Shown here: positions 51,469 to 60,493 of the stretch, one piece after another | Position numbering within the stretch: position 1 is the first letter of the stretch | Layout of the letters: every line of letters begins with the position of its first letter | Source: Nonomuraea soli | GTDB lineage: Bacteria; Actinomycetota; Actinomycetes; Streptosporangiales; Streptosporangiaceae | DNA: 64,000 nucleotides | Direction of reading: 5' to 3' | Assembly (NCBI RefSeq): GCF_013761175.1 | Contig: NZ_JACDUR010000007.1 | Span: forward strand, 1 to 64,000 | Translations under genes and position numbers: made by a program | The notes under the pieces: generated by a model | Told to the model about the DNA's origin: nothing | The model's database searches: none | Seen by the model: only the letters and a program-made list of their open reading frames with translations

Positions 51469-52524
51469 ATGACTGTCACCAGCGACCTGCGCATCACCTC
51501 CTTCGAACCGCTGCCCACGCCCGCCGAGCTCCTGGCTCAACAGCCCCTCGGCGAACAGCGGGCGGCCGTCGTCACCGCCGGTCGCCGTGCCGTACAGGAG
51601 ATCCTCACCGGGGCCGACGACCGGCTGCTGCTCGTGGTCGGGCCGTGCTCCGTGCACGACCCCGAGGCCGCGCTCGACTACGCCCGCCGCCTGGCCGCCC
51701 TGGTGCCCGGCGTCAGCGACGCCCTGCAGATCGTCATGCGCGTCTACTTCGAGAAGCCCCGCACCACCATCGGCTGGAAGGGCCTCATCAACGACCCCGA
51801 CCTCGACGGCGGCCACGACGTGAGCCGCGGCCTGCGCCTGGCCCGCACCGTCCTGCTCGACGTGCTCGACACCGGGCTGCCGGTCGGGTGCGAGTTCCTG
51901 GAGCCGACCAGCCCGCAGTACATCGCCGACGCCGTCAGCTGGGGCGCCATCGGCGCCCGCACCCCCGAGAGCCAGGTGCACCGCCAGCTCACCTCGGGCC
52001 TGTCGATGCCGGTCGGGTTCAAGAACGCCACCGACGGCGACGTGCAGGTGGCCATCGACGGCATCGTCGCCTCCTCGCACCCCCAGGTCTTCTTCGGCAT
52101 CGACGACCAGGGCCGCGCGTCCGTCGTGTCCACCTCCGGCAACCCCGACTGCCACGTGATCCTGCGCGGCGGGCGCTCCGGGCCCAACTACGCCCCCTCC
52201 GACGTGCGCGACGCCCTGGCCCTGCTGGAGAAGGCCTCGCTGCCGGCCAGGCTCATCGTCGACGCCTCGCACGGCAACAGCGGCAAGGACCACGTACGGC
52301 AGGCGGCGGTGGTGCGCGAGCTGGCCGCCAGGATCGCGGCGGGAGACGAGGCGGTCGCCGGAATCATGGTCGAGAGCTTCATCGTGCCGGGACGCCAGGA
52401 GCCGGGACCGCGCGAGACGCTGTGCTACGGGCAGAGCGTGACGGACGCCTGCCTCGGCTGGGACGACACGGTGGCGCTCGTCGAGGAACTCGCGGCCGCG
52501 GTGCGGGCCCGCCGCCAGGCCTGA
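51469..52524 (+). CDS. 3-deoxy-7-phosphoheptulonate synthase (DAHP synthase, class I)
   Basis: 351 residues, class I AroF/G/H type. VVGPCSVHDPEAALDYARRL, FEKPRTTIGWKGLINDP, CEFLEPTSPQYIAD, and VDASHGNSGKDH with metal and phosphate ligands. It condenses PEP and erythrose-4-phosphate, the first step to chorismate. Many actinomycetes use the class II enzyme instead. The 207-base leader holds the aromatic leader ORF and attenuator. Which amino acid feeds back on the enzyme cannot be read from the sequence. Confidence 0.95.
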   Translation: MTVTSDLRITSFEPLPTPAELLAQQPLGEQRAAVVTAGRRAVQEILTGADDRLLLVVGPCSVHDPEAALDYARRLAALVPGVSDALQIVMRVYFEKPRTTIGWKGLINDPDLDGGHDVSRGLRLARTVLLDVLDTGLPVGCEFLEPTSPQYIADAVSWGAIGARTPESQVHRQLTSGLSMPVGFKNATDGDVQVAIDGIVASSHPQVFFGIDDQGRASVVSTSGNPDCHVILRGGRSGPNYAPSDVRDALALLEKASLPARLIVDASHGNSGKDHVRQAAVVRELAARIAAGDEAVAGIMVESFIVPGRQEPGPRETLCYGQSVTDACLGWDDTVALVEELAAAVRARRQA

Positions 52525-52534
52525 GCGGATCTCC

Positions 52535-52569
52535 GGGGTTGACCTTCCCCATGGGTCAAGCCCCAGCAT
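52535..52569 (+). promoter_or_regulatory. MerR-type promoter/operator of the MerR-PP2C gene
   Basis: Dyad TTGACC-N9-GGTCAA (52539-52559), where the left arm doubles as a -35 element. A CAGCAT hexamer follows after the 19-base spacer typical of MerR-controlled promoters. The surrounding GGGG/CCCC bases extend the hairpin (52535-52564), so it could also act as the terminator of the DAHP synthase gene. Confidence 0.55.
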
Positions 52570-52608
52570 CGTCGATACCGGCCGGGCCGGACGGGACGAG
52601 GAGGAACG

Positions 52609-53697
52609 ATGGCTGAGCTGCTGACGATCGGAACGTTCGCTCGGGCGGCTCGGCTGTCTCCCAAGGCCCTGCGGCTCTACGACGAGCTGGGTCTCCTGCG
52701 GCCCGCCGCCGTGGACGGCGAGACGGGATACCGGTTCTACGAGCCGGAGCAGCTGGAGCGGGCCCGGCTGATCGCCTGGCTGCGCCGGCTGGGCATGCCC
52801 CTGGCCAGGATCCGCCGGGTGTGCGACCTGCCCGCCGACGAGGCCGCGCAGGAGATCGCGAGCTACTGGGAGCAGCTTCAGGCCGAGACCGCCTCTCGCG
52901 GGCGGCTGGCGTCGTTCCTCGTCGACTACCTGACGGGGAAGGGCAGCTCCGTGGACGATCGCGCGGCCATGCTCGGGATCCGTTACGTCGCCAGGTCGGA
53001 GTCAGGGCTGGTACGCACGAGCAACGAGGACACCGCCTACGCCGGGCCGCGCCTCCTGGCCGTCGCCGACGGCGTGCGCGGCGGGGCGGGAGACCTCGCG
53101 AGCGCCACCGCCATCGAGGCGCTCAAGCAGCTGGAGGCTCTGGCCATCCCCGCCGAGGACCTCCTCGGGGCGCTGGCCGACGCCGTCGACGACGCCGACG
53201 CGCGGATCGGGAGAATCGCCGCGGCGTCATCGGACGGCGAGGCGGTCACCACCCTGACCGCGCTGCTGTGGTCGGGCTCCCAGCTCGCGCTGGCGCACAT
53301 CGGCGACACCCGCGCCTACCGCCTGCGTGACGGTGAGCTCTTCCAGATCACCCACGACCACACCTACGCCCAGTCGCTGGTCGACCAGGGCAGGCTGACG
53401 GCCGAGGAGGCCGGCTCCCACCCGCAGCGCTCCCTGCTGGTGCAGGCCCTCACCGGCACCGGCGGGACCCAGCCCGACCTGTCGCTTCACCAGGCCGCCG
53501 CGGGAGACCGCGACCTGCTGTGCTCCGACGGGCTGTCGGCCGTCGTCCCCGCCGCGTCACTGCACGAGGTCCTGGCCGGGGCGGACGGGCCGCAGCAGGC
53601 ACTCGACGACCTGATCGCGCTGGCGTACGCCGCGGGCGCCCCCGACAACGTCGCCTGCGTCGTCGCCGACGTCGTGCCGCTGGACGCCGACCGGTGA
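52609..53697 (+). CDS. MerR regulator fused to a PP2C-type serine/threonine phosphatase
   Basis: 362 residues. Residues 5-75 are a MerR winged helix (LLTIGTFARAARLSPKALRLYDELGLL, GYRFYEPEQLERARLI), followed by a short helix to about 110. Residues 125-358 form a PP2C domain: RTSNED (Glu140/Asp141), VADG with Asp154, HIGDTRAYRLRDG, CSDG with Asp307, and DN with Asp346; all metal-binding Asp positions are kept, so it should be catalytically active. A MerR-type promoter lies just upstream and GAGGAGG precedes the ATG. The stop overlaps the start of an MFS gene (TGATG). The fusion suggests a DNA-bound phosphatase or a signal-gated activator. Confidence 0.92.
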   Translation: MAELLTIGTFARAARLSPKALRLYDELGLLRPAAVDGETGYRFYEPEQLERARLIAWLRRLGMPLARIRRVCDLPADEAAQEIASYWEQLQAETASRGRLASFLVDYLTGKGSSVDDRAAMLGIRYVARSESGLVRTSNEDTAYAGPRLLAVADGVRGGAGDLASATAIEALKQLEALAIPAEDLLGALADAVDDADARIGRIAAASSDGEAVTTLTALLWSGSQLALAHIGDTRAYRLRDGELFQITHDHTYAQSLVDQGRLTAEEAGSHPQRSLLVQALTGTGGTQPDLSLHQAAAGDRDLLCSDGLSAVVPAASLHEVLAGADGPQQALDDLIALAYAAGAPDNVACVVADVVPLDADR

Positions 53698-54953
53698 TGC
53701 GCGGCCTCGCCGTCGATCGCCGTCCCCTGGCCATCCCCGCGTTCCGTCGCATGTGGCTGGCGTCGGTCGTGTGCGCGATGGGCGGGTCGTTCAGCCTGGC
53801 CGCCGTCCCGACGCAGCTGTTCACCATGGCGGGGTCGTCGGCGGCCGTGGGCGCCTCCGCCATCGTGTCCTTCGTGGCGCTGGTCGTGGCCGCCCTGTGG
53901 ACGGGGGCGCTCGCCGACCGCGAGGACCGGCGGACGATCCTCCTGGCCGCGCACTGCGGCCTCGCCCTGACCTACGCCGCCCTGTGGGTGCAGTCCGCGC
54001 TCGACCTCAGGTCGGTGCCGGTCCTGATGGTGCTGGTGGGCTGCCAGGGGCTGGCCTTCGGGGCCATCATGACCACCATGGGGGCGGTGGTGCCGCGCCT
54101 CGTCCCGGTCGAGCTGCTCCCGGCGGCCAACAGCCTCACCTCGCTGGTGCGCTACGCCGGGTCGATCCTGGGCCCGATGCTGGCGGGAGTCCTCATCCCG
54201 TTCGTCGGGCTCGGCACCCTGTACCTGTTCGACACCCTCGCGCTTCCGGCCGTCGTGTGGGCCGTCGCCAGGCTTCCCCGCATCCCGCCGGCCTCCTCCC
54301 CGGCAGCGCGGCGCTCGACGATCGCCCAGATCGGGGACGGATTCCGGTACCTGGCCGGCAGCCGGCTGCTCGTGGCGGTGCTCGGGATCGACCTGGCCGC
54401 CATGGTCTTCGGCATGCCGATCGCGCTCTTCCCCGAACTGGCCGAGCGCACCTACGGCGGCCCGGCCGGCGGCGGTCCCGCGCTGGGCATGCTCTACGCC
54501 GCCTATCCCGCCGGGGTGTTCGCGATCGGGCTCCTGTCGGGCACCTTCACCCGCGCCAGGCGCCACGGCCTGCTCATGGCGGCGGCCGTCGCCGCGTGGG
54601 GCGTCACCGTGATCGTCCTGGGCCTGGCGCAGCACCTGTGGCTCGCGCTGGCGGCGCTCGTCGCCGGCGGGGCGGTGAACTTCGTGCTCAGCACCTTCCG
54701 CAACGCCATCACCCAGGCGCTCACCGACGACGCCATGCGCGGCCGGATCCAGGGCGCGCTGACGGTCGTCCTCATCGGCGGGCCGCAGCTGGCCAACCTG
54801 CTGCACGGGACGGCGGCGCCGATCTTCGGGACCGGGGTGGTGATCTGCGCCGGAGGCCTGCTGGCGACGGTGACCGTGGCCGCGGTCGTCTGGAGGGTGC
54901 CCGAGCTGCGTTCCTACGGGCTGCTCACCCTGCGGGCTACTGGGGCCGGGTGA
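53697..54953 (+). CDS. MFS transporter (TMS/enterobactin-exporter-like group)
   Basis: 418 residues with twelve predicted helices. Opens PAFRRMWLASVVCAMGGSFS; motif A-like loop GALADREDRRTIL and VPRLVPVELLPAANSLTSLVRYAG typical of the MFS_3 group. ATG at 53697 overlaps the MerR-PP2C stop, so it is probably controlled by and translated with that regulator. Its substrate is unknown. The last 17 bases overlap the convergent MFS gene. Confidence 0.9.
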   Translation: MRGLAVDRRPLAIPAFRRMWLASVVCAMGGSFSLAAVPTQLFTMAGSSAAVGASAIVSFVALVVAALWTGALADREDRRTILLAAHCGLALTYAALWVQSALDLRSVPVLMVLVGCQGLAFGAIMTTMGAVVPRLVPVELLPAANSLTSLVRYAGSILGPMLAGVLIPFVGLGTLYLFDTLALPAVVWAVARLPRIPPASSPAARRSTIAQIGDGFRYLAGSRLLVAVLGIDLAAMVFGMPIALFPELAERTYGGPAGGGPALGMLYAAYPAGVFAIGLLSGTFTRARRHGLLMAAAVAAWGVTVIVLGLAQHLWLALAALVAGGAVNFVLSTFRNAITQALTDDAMRGRIQGALTVVLIGGPQLANLLHGTAAPIFGTGVVICAGGLLATVTVAAVVWRVPELRSYGLLTLRATGAG

Positions 54954-56490
54954 GCGGCTTGGTGGTGTCGATCACGTCGACCACCCCGGAAGGCGCCTGC
55001 TCGGCCTCGGCGCGCGCGTCGCGGGCCTTGATGCGCGAGCGCCTCCTGGCCAGCAACCAGACCAGCCCCACCCCCAGCACGACCGAGAGCGCGATGAGCC
55101 CAGCCCTGCCGCTCTCCGTGAGCGACAGCAGCAACCCCACGAGCCCGCCGAACACCCAGGCCACCTGGAGGAACGCCTCGACGACGCCGAACGTCGACGA
55201 GCGCACCTCCTCGCCGATCTCACGCTGGATGATCGCGTCCATGGCGAGTTTGCCCAGCTCCTGCGCGAAAGCAATCGTGAAGGCGATACCCAGCGCCCAC
55301 CACACGTTGAAGAACACCGCGGTCACCACGGTGATCACCAGCGTGAACGCCGACGTCAGCAGGATGATCAGCAACGGGGAGTGATGGCGCGCCCAGTTGG
55401 CCGCCAGGGCGCCGACGAGACCGCCGAGGCCCGCCGCGCCCGCTAGCAGGGCGATCAGGGCCAGAGGCGCGAAACCGGTCAGCTGGTCGACGGCGACGCC
55501 CGCCGGAGGTACGGCCGGCCGCATGCCTGGCACGTTGCTCTCCTGGACGAGGAAGAGCAGGAAGAACAGCAGGAACCCGGAGAACAGCCGGATGCCGATG
55601 TTGGCGAGCATCGACTCGGTGACCGCCGGGCCCATCTTGAGCACGGTGCGCCAGCGGACCTGCCCCGACTCCTCGTCGGTGTCGTCGGGCGAGTCGACAT
55701 GGCGCGGCAGCCGCACGGCCAGGACGCCGGTCATCAGGAAGACGACCATCGCCAGCCGGAGCGTCCAGGCGGCGCCGAGCCAGGTGGCCAGCCCAGCCGC
55801 GATGGGCACGGCCGCCCCGGCGGCGATCAGCGAGAAGAGGGCGACGCGGGCGTTGGCGCTGACGAGCGTGATGTCGGCGGGCAGCACCGAAGGCATGATC
55901 GCGGCGCGCGACACGTTGTAGGCCTTCGACAGCACCAGCACGCCGAGCGCCGACGCGAAAAGCGTCACCAGATCGTTGGGGCCCACGGCCGCGGCCATGG
56001 CGAAGCAGAGCAGCCCCCGGCCGAACAGGGTGCCTGCCATGACGTAGCGGCGGCCCGAGCGGAACCGGTCGAGGATCGGCCCGACGAACGGCGCGACCAG
56101 CGCGAACGGGATCATGGTGATCACGAGGTAGAGCGCCACGGAGCCGCGCGCCTCCCCGACCGGCAGGCCGAAGAAGATCGTGGTCGCCAGGGCGCCCGTG
56201 ACCAGGGCGTCGCCGACGCTGTGGGTGGCGGTCAGCTCGATGAGGCGGCCGAGCCCGGTGCGGTCGGCTCCGTCGGCGTGGGTCAGGCGGCGCGTGGCCT
56301 GGCCGACCCTGCGGGCGCCGCGAGCGGTGCCCTTGGCGGCGGCAGCGGTGCCGCGTGCCGTACTCCGGGCGGCGGAAGCCGTGCCGCGTGCCGTACTGCG
56401 CGCGCCCCGAGCGGTCGCGCGGCCCGCGTCGGCGAGCCCGCGACCGACGCGCCGCGAGACTTCGCCCGCCTTCTCCCATCCATCCGCCAC
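54937..56490 (-). CDS. MFS transporter with basic repeat N-terminus
   Basis: 517 residues, about 70 longer than usual because of an N-terminal Arg/Ala/Thr/Gly repeat (units like ARGARSTARGTA, ARSTARGTAAAA at about 25-62). Twelve or so helices follow, starting LIELTATHSVGDALVTGALA, with a cytoplasmic central loop rich in Asp/Glu. The C-terminus is charged. Substrate unknown. The repeat could bind phospholipid head groups or nucleic acid, or be mere slippage product. Confidence 0.85.
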   Translation of the reverse strand: MADGWEKAGEVSRRVGRGLADAGRATARGARSTARGTASAARSTARGTAAAAKGTARGARRVGQATRRLTHADGADRTGLGRLIELTATHSVGDALVTGALATTIFFGLPVGEARGSVALYLVITMIPFALVAPFVGPILDRFRSGRRYVMAGTLFGRGLLCFAMAAAVGPNDLVTLFASALGVLVLSKAYNVSRAAIMPSVLPADITLVSANARVALFSLIAAGAAVPIAAGLATWLGAAWTLRLAMVVFLMTGVLAVRLPRHVDSPDDTDEESGQVRWRTVLKMGPAVTESMLANIGIRLFSGFLLFFLLFLVQESNVPGMRPAVPPAGVAVDQLTGFAPLALIALLAGAAGLGGLVGALAANWARHHSPLLIILLTSAFTLVITVVTAVFFNVWWALGIAFTIAFAQELGKLAMDAIIQREIGEEVRSSTFGVVEAFLQVAWVFGGLVGLLLSLTESGRAGLIALSVVLGVGLVWLLARRRSRIKARDARAEAEQAPSGVVDVIDTTKPLTRPQ

Positions 56491-56534
56491 GCTTAACAGT
56501 CTTACCTGGTTGCCGGAATAGGTGACAATGGAGT

Positions 56535-57341
56535 GTGAGCCAACCGATGATGCGGACCAGGAGCCGTGCCGCCGCGCCCGATCAGGCCTGCGTCGCCGCC
56601 GTGGAGCTGGCGCGCGAGGCGGCCGAGGAACTCGCCGCTCCGAGCCCCGTGGGCGAGCATCTCGGCGTCGAGGGCGAAGGCGACAGGATCGTCACCCACT
56701 ATTTCGCCTGCCTCGACAGGGCCTACCGGGGCTGGCGCTGGGCGGTGACGGTCACGCGCGCCTCGCGCGCGAAGAAGGTCACCGTGAGCGAGGCCGTGCT
56801 GCTTCCCGGCACCGGGGCCCTGCTGGCGCCCCAGTGGCTGCCATGGAGCGAGCGGCTGCGCCCCGGCGACCTGGGCGTCGGCGACCTGCTGCCGACGGCC
56901 GACGACGACGATCGGCTCGTGCCGGGCTACAACGAGTCCGACGACGACGAGACCGACCACCAGGCGGTTTTCGAATACGGCCTCGGCCGAGCACGCGTGC
57001 TCTCGGCCATCGGACGCGACCGGGCCTCAAGGCGCTGGTACTCCGGCGATCACGGGCCGCACACGCCGATCGCGCACGCCGCACCCGCGCAATGCTCCAC
57101 CTGCGGCTTCTTCTGGCCGCTCGCGGGCGCGCTGAAGTCGGAGTTCGGGGTGTGCGCCAATGAATACGCCCCCGACGACGGCAAGGTGGTCTCCGCAGAT
57201 CACGGTTGCGGCGCACATTCCGAGGCCGCGGTCATGCCGCCGACCTTCGAACAGCCCGTGCCCATCCTCGATGACCTGGGCTACGACGATCTCGGCTCCG
57301 TCGACGGCGACAGCGAGGGCGAAGAGCTCGGTCATTCTTGA
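56535..57341 (+). CDS. DUF3027 protein
   Basis: 268 residues of an actinobacteria-only family. The core includes FACLDRAYRGWRWAVTVTRAS, LLPTADDDDRLVPGY and a small Cys cluster (CSTCGFFWPL, GVCAN, CGAH) that may bind zinc, then an acidic C-terminus. GTG start at 56535, divergent from the MFS gene by 44 bases. The GHKL ATPase gene follows 28 bases later, so both are probably one operon. Function unknown. Confidence 0.88.
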   Translation: MSQPMMRTRSRAAAPDQACVAAVELAREAAEELAAPSPVGEHLGVEGEGDRIVTHYFACLDRAYRGWRWAVTVTRASRAKKVTVSEAVLLPGTGALLAPQWLPWSERLRPGDLGVGDLLPTADDDDRLVPGYNESDDDETDHQAVFEYGLGRARVLSAIGRDRASRRWYSGDHGPHTPIAHAAPAQCSTCGFFWPLAGALKSEFGVCANEYAPDDGKVVSADHGCGAHSEAAVMPPTFEQPVPILDDLGYDDLGSVDGDSEGEELGHS

Positions 57342-57369
57342 CGGTGGGGGCCGCTAGCCTACCGACCTT

Positions 57370-60300
57370 GTGATGGATGACTTCTTCGGCACAGATCGCA
57401 TGCGGGCCGCCGTGCTGGCGGCCTGGAAGGCTTCACCTGCCCGGTTCCGCGAAGACGCCAACGCCGAGGAAGACTTCGCGCTCGGCGGCTACCGTGATCG
57501 ACTGATCGTCGAGCTGGCGCAGAACGCCGCCGACGCCGCCCTGCGGGCCGGCAGGCCCGGGGTGCTGCGCCTGTCGCTGCGCGACAACGTGCTGTTCGCC
57601 GCCAACACGGGCGCGCCCCTCGACCCCGCGGGCGTCGAGGGACTGTCGACGCTGCGAGTGTCGGCCAAACGCGACGACGCCGGGGCCGTGGGCCGGTTCG
57701 GCGTCGGCTTCGCGGCGGTCGTGTCGGTCTCCGACTCCCCGGCCATCGGGTCGCGCGGGGCCGCCGGCGTGCGCTGGTCACGTTCGGAGACGGCCGCTGC
57801 CGTGGCCGCCGTGCCGGAGCTGGCCGGGCACCTGGCCGACCGCGGCGGGCACGTGCCGCTGCTGCGCCTGCCGTACATCACCGAGGCGCTGCCGGTGCCC
57901 GACGGGTTCGACACCCTCGTACGGCTGCCGCTGCGCGACGCCCAGGCGGCCGAGGCCGTGCGGCGGATGCTCGACGAGGCGAGCCCGGCGCTCCTGCTGG
58001 GCATGCCCGCGTTGACCCGCATCGAGATCGAGCTCGACGGGCAGGAGCGTGTCGTCGAGCCCGGCTCCTGGCAGGTGTGGTCGGAGTCGGGGGAGTTCAC
58101 CGCCGAGCAGGTGGCCGAGCTGTTCGCCGACCGGCCGACGGAGGAGCGCGCCCGGCCGTACTGGTCGGTGAGATGGGCGGTGCCGTCCGAGGTCGACGGC
58201 GCGCTGGAGGGCGGCGGTGGGCTCTCCGGTGAGCGGCGGCGTGGCGGTGACCCGCTGTCCGGCTCGCGGGGGCTGGCGTTGCCGTCGAGCGTGCGGGCCG
58301 TCGTGCACGCGCCGACACCCTCCGACGAGCCGCTCGACCTGCCCGCGCTGCTGATCGCCTCCTTCCCGATGGCCACCGACCGCCGCCACGTGGCGAAGGG
58401 GCCCCTCACCGACTTCCTGGTCGAGCGCGCCGCCGAGGCCTACGTGCGGCTGGTCCAGGACCTGCCGCGCACCCCGCGCCTGCTCGACCTCGTGCCCGCG
58501 CTGATGGGCAAGGGCGAGCTCGACGCGATGATCCGCCGCGCGATCCTGCGACGGCTGCCCGACGCCCCGTTCCTGCCCGCGCTGTCCGCGCCCGCTCCCG
58601 CCGTGCAGACGCCGACGTTCGCCGACTCCGCGCTCTACGACCCCGACGCCGAGTGGACCGTCGAGCATCCCGTGCGCGAGCAGGGCGAGGACGGCTGGGT
58701 CGTCACCGGGCGCGAGGCCGCCGTGGTGCCCGGATCCGCCGAGCTGCTGCAGCGGGTCGCCGAGATCGTGCCCGGCCTGCTGCCGGCGGGCTGGCCGTCC
58801 AGGCACCCGGCGCTCGTGACGCTGGGCGTGCGCCAGGTGGGCCTCGCCGACGTGGCCGACCTGCTGTCGGGCGAGGCCGTCGAAGGGCGCGAGCCGTCGT
58901 GGTGGCGCGAGCTCTACGACGTGCTGCCCGCCGACGACCCCGAGTCGCTCGGCGCGCTGCCGGTGCCGCTGGCCGACGGGCGCCTGGTGCGCGGGCCGCG
59001 CGGCACGCTCATGCTGAGCGGCAGCCTCGACCTGGGCCCGCTGGGCCTGCGCATCGTGCATCCCGACGCGGCGCATCCGCTCCTGCTGCGGCTGGGCTCC
59101 GCCGAGGCCACCCCGCGCACGGTGCTGGAGGACCCGGTCACCAAGGCGGCGGTGTCCGAGTCGCTCGACAACCCCGACCACGAGGAGATCGCGCGGGCCG
59201 TGCTGGCGCTGGTCGACGCGGCCGGTCTGGCCGCGGGCGAGCTGCCGTGGCTAGCCGAGCTGGCGCTGCGCGGCGCCGACGGCGACCTCTACTCCGCCGG
59301 CGACCTGCTCCTGCCGGGCGGCGCGTTGTCGGAGATCCTCGAAGAGGGGCCGCTGGCCGCCGACGAGCTGGTCTCCACGTACGGCTCGCGGGCGCTGGTC
59401 GCCGCCGGCGTGCTCGACGGCTTCGCGGTCGTCAACGACTCCGACGTCCTGCTCGACCACGACGACTGCGACCACGACCTCGACGGCGAGGACGACTGGC
59501 TCGACGACGTCCTCGACCTCCTCGACGGCGACCTGCCGCCGGTCGCGCCCGAGTTCACCGCGGTGCGCGACCTGGAGCTGGTCGCCGACTGGCCCGCCGC
59601 GCTCGCGCTGCTGACCAGGCCGCCGCTGCGTGGCGCGCTGATGCCGCTGCGGGTGCAGGGGGCCGAGGTGCCGTCCTACACCGCGTGGTGGCTGGCCGAG
59701 CACCCGGTGCTCGACGGGCGGCGCCCGCGCGCCCTGCGCCTGCCCGGCGCCGACCCGCTGCTCCACGGGCTGTACGGCGACGCGCCCACCGGCCTCGACG
59801 AGGCGGCGCTGGCGATGATCGGCGTGCGCACCACCCTGGCGTCCCTGCTGGAGTCGCACGGCGGGCCGGAAGAGCTGCTGGAGCGCATGGCCGACCCGGC
59901 CGTCGAGCTCGACCGGGCGCAGCTGCGCGGATTGTGGATGGCGCTGGCCGGCGTCGACCCGTCGCGGGTGTCGCCGCCCGAGCGGGTGCGTGCCGTGCGA
60001 GACGGCGTGATCGTGGTGGCCGACGCCGAGGACGCGGTGGTCGTGGAGGCGCCCGACCTGCTCCAGCTGGTCGCCGACCGGCCGCTGGTGCTGGCGCCCT
60101 TCGACCTGGCCGAGGCGCTGTCCGAGCTGCTCGATTTGCCGCTGGCCGGCGAGCTGGCCACCGGCGAGGTGACGTCGTCCGGCGCGGAGGAGCAGGTGCC
60201 CGCGCAGGTGCGCTCGCTGCTGCCCGCGGCTCCCGCGACCTACGTGCTTCACGAGAAGCTGCTGGTCGACGGGGTGGAGTGCGCGTGGAGGTTCTTCGAC

Positions 60301-60447
60301 GGGAAGGTGCACTGCACCGGCATCGAGGGGCTGGCACGCGGCCTGGCGTGGGCGACGGGGCAGTGGGGTGACCGGCTGGCGGTGGCGGCGCTGCTGCGCG
60401 ACCCCGACGCGGTGCCGCTGCTGCTGGCCGAGGCCGATCTGTCGTAG
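57370..60447 (+). CDS. Large GHKL ATPase, sacsin/Hsp90-like N-terminal domain
   Basis: 1025 residues. N-terminal GHKL nucleotide pocket: N box LIVELAQNAADAAL with Glu48 and Asn52, a G1-like region RDNVLFAANTGAPLD (here N-V instead of D-N-G), and G2 VGRFGVGFAAV at 108-118. This is the sacsin N-terminal ATPase fold; the remaining 800 residues are not recognisable and acidic in places (DDCDHDLDGEDDWLDD near 700). An internal low-complexity GGG-rich loop occurs near 275-290. Sacsin-like proteins in bacteria are thought to be chaperones. The first ATG at 57370 is immediately followed by a second; either may be used. Confidence 0.82.
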   Translation: MMDDFFGTDRMRAAVLAAWKASPARFREDANAEEDFALGGYRDRLIVELAQNAADAALRAGRPGVLRLSLRDNVLFAANTGAPLDPAGVEGLSTLRVSAKRDDAGAVGRFGVGFAAVVSVSDSPAIGSRGAAGVRWSRSETAAAVAAVPELAGHLADRGGHVPLLRLPYITEALPVPDGFDTLVRLPLRDAQAAEAVRRMLDEASPALLLGMPALTRIEIELDGQERVVEPGSWQVWSESGEFTAEQVAELFADRPTEERARPYWSVRWAVPSEVDGALEGGGGLSGERRRGGDPLSGSRGLALPSSVRAVVHAPTPSDEPLDLPALLIASFPMATDRRHVAKGPLTDFLVERAAEAYVRLVQDLPRTPRLLDLVPALMGKGELDAMIRRAILRRLPDAPFLPALSAPAPAVQTPTFADSALYDPDAEWTVEHPVREQGEDGWVVTGREAAVVPGSAELLQRVAEIVPGLLPAGWPSRHPALVTLGVRQVGLADVADLLSGEAVEGREPSWWRELYDVLPADDPESLGALPVPLADGRLVRGPRGTLMLSGSLDLGPLGLRIVHPDAAHPLLLRLGSAEATPRTVLEDPVTKAAVSESLDNPDHEEIARAVLALVDAAGLAAGELPWLAELALRGADGDLYSAGDLLLPGGALSEILEEGPLAADELVSTYGSRALVAAGVLDGFAVVNDSDVLLDHDDCDHDLDGEDDWLDDVLDLLDGDLPPVAPEFTAVRDLELVADWPAALALLTRPPLRGALMPLRVQGAEVPSYTAWWLAEHPVLDGRRPRALRLPGADPLLHGLYGDAPTGLDEAALAMIGVRTTLASLLESHGGPEELLERMADPAVELDRAQLRGLWMALAGVDPSRVSPPERVRAVRDGVIVVADAEDAVVVEAPDLLQLVADRPLVLAPFDLAEALSELLDLPLAGELATGEVTSSGAEEQVPAQVRSLLPAAPATYVLHEKLLVDGVECAWRFFDGKVHCTGIEGLARGLAWATGQWGDRLAVAALLRDPDAVPLLLAEADLS

Positions 60448-60459
60448 GGCATGAGATGG

Positions 60460-60487
60460 TGCCCGGGCCGATGTTGCGGCCCGGGCA
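60460..60487. terminator. Bidirectional terminator between convergent genes
   Basis: Perfect 10-bp stem TGCCCGGGCC / GGCCCGGGCA with an 8-base loop, between the GHKL ATPase stop and the stop of the opposite peptidase gene. Confidence 0.85.
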
Positions 60488-60493
60488 GGTGGG

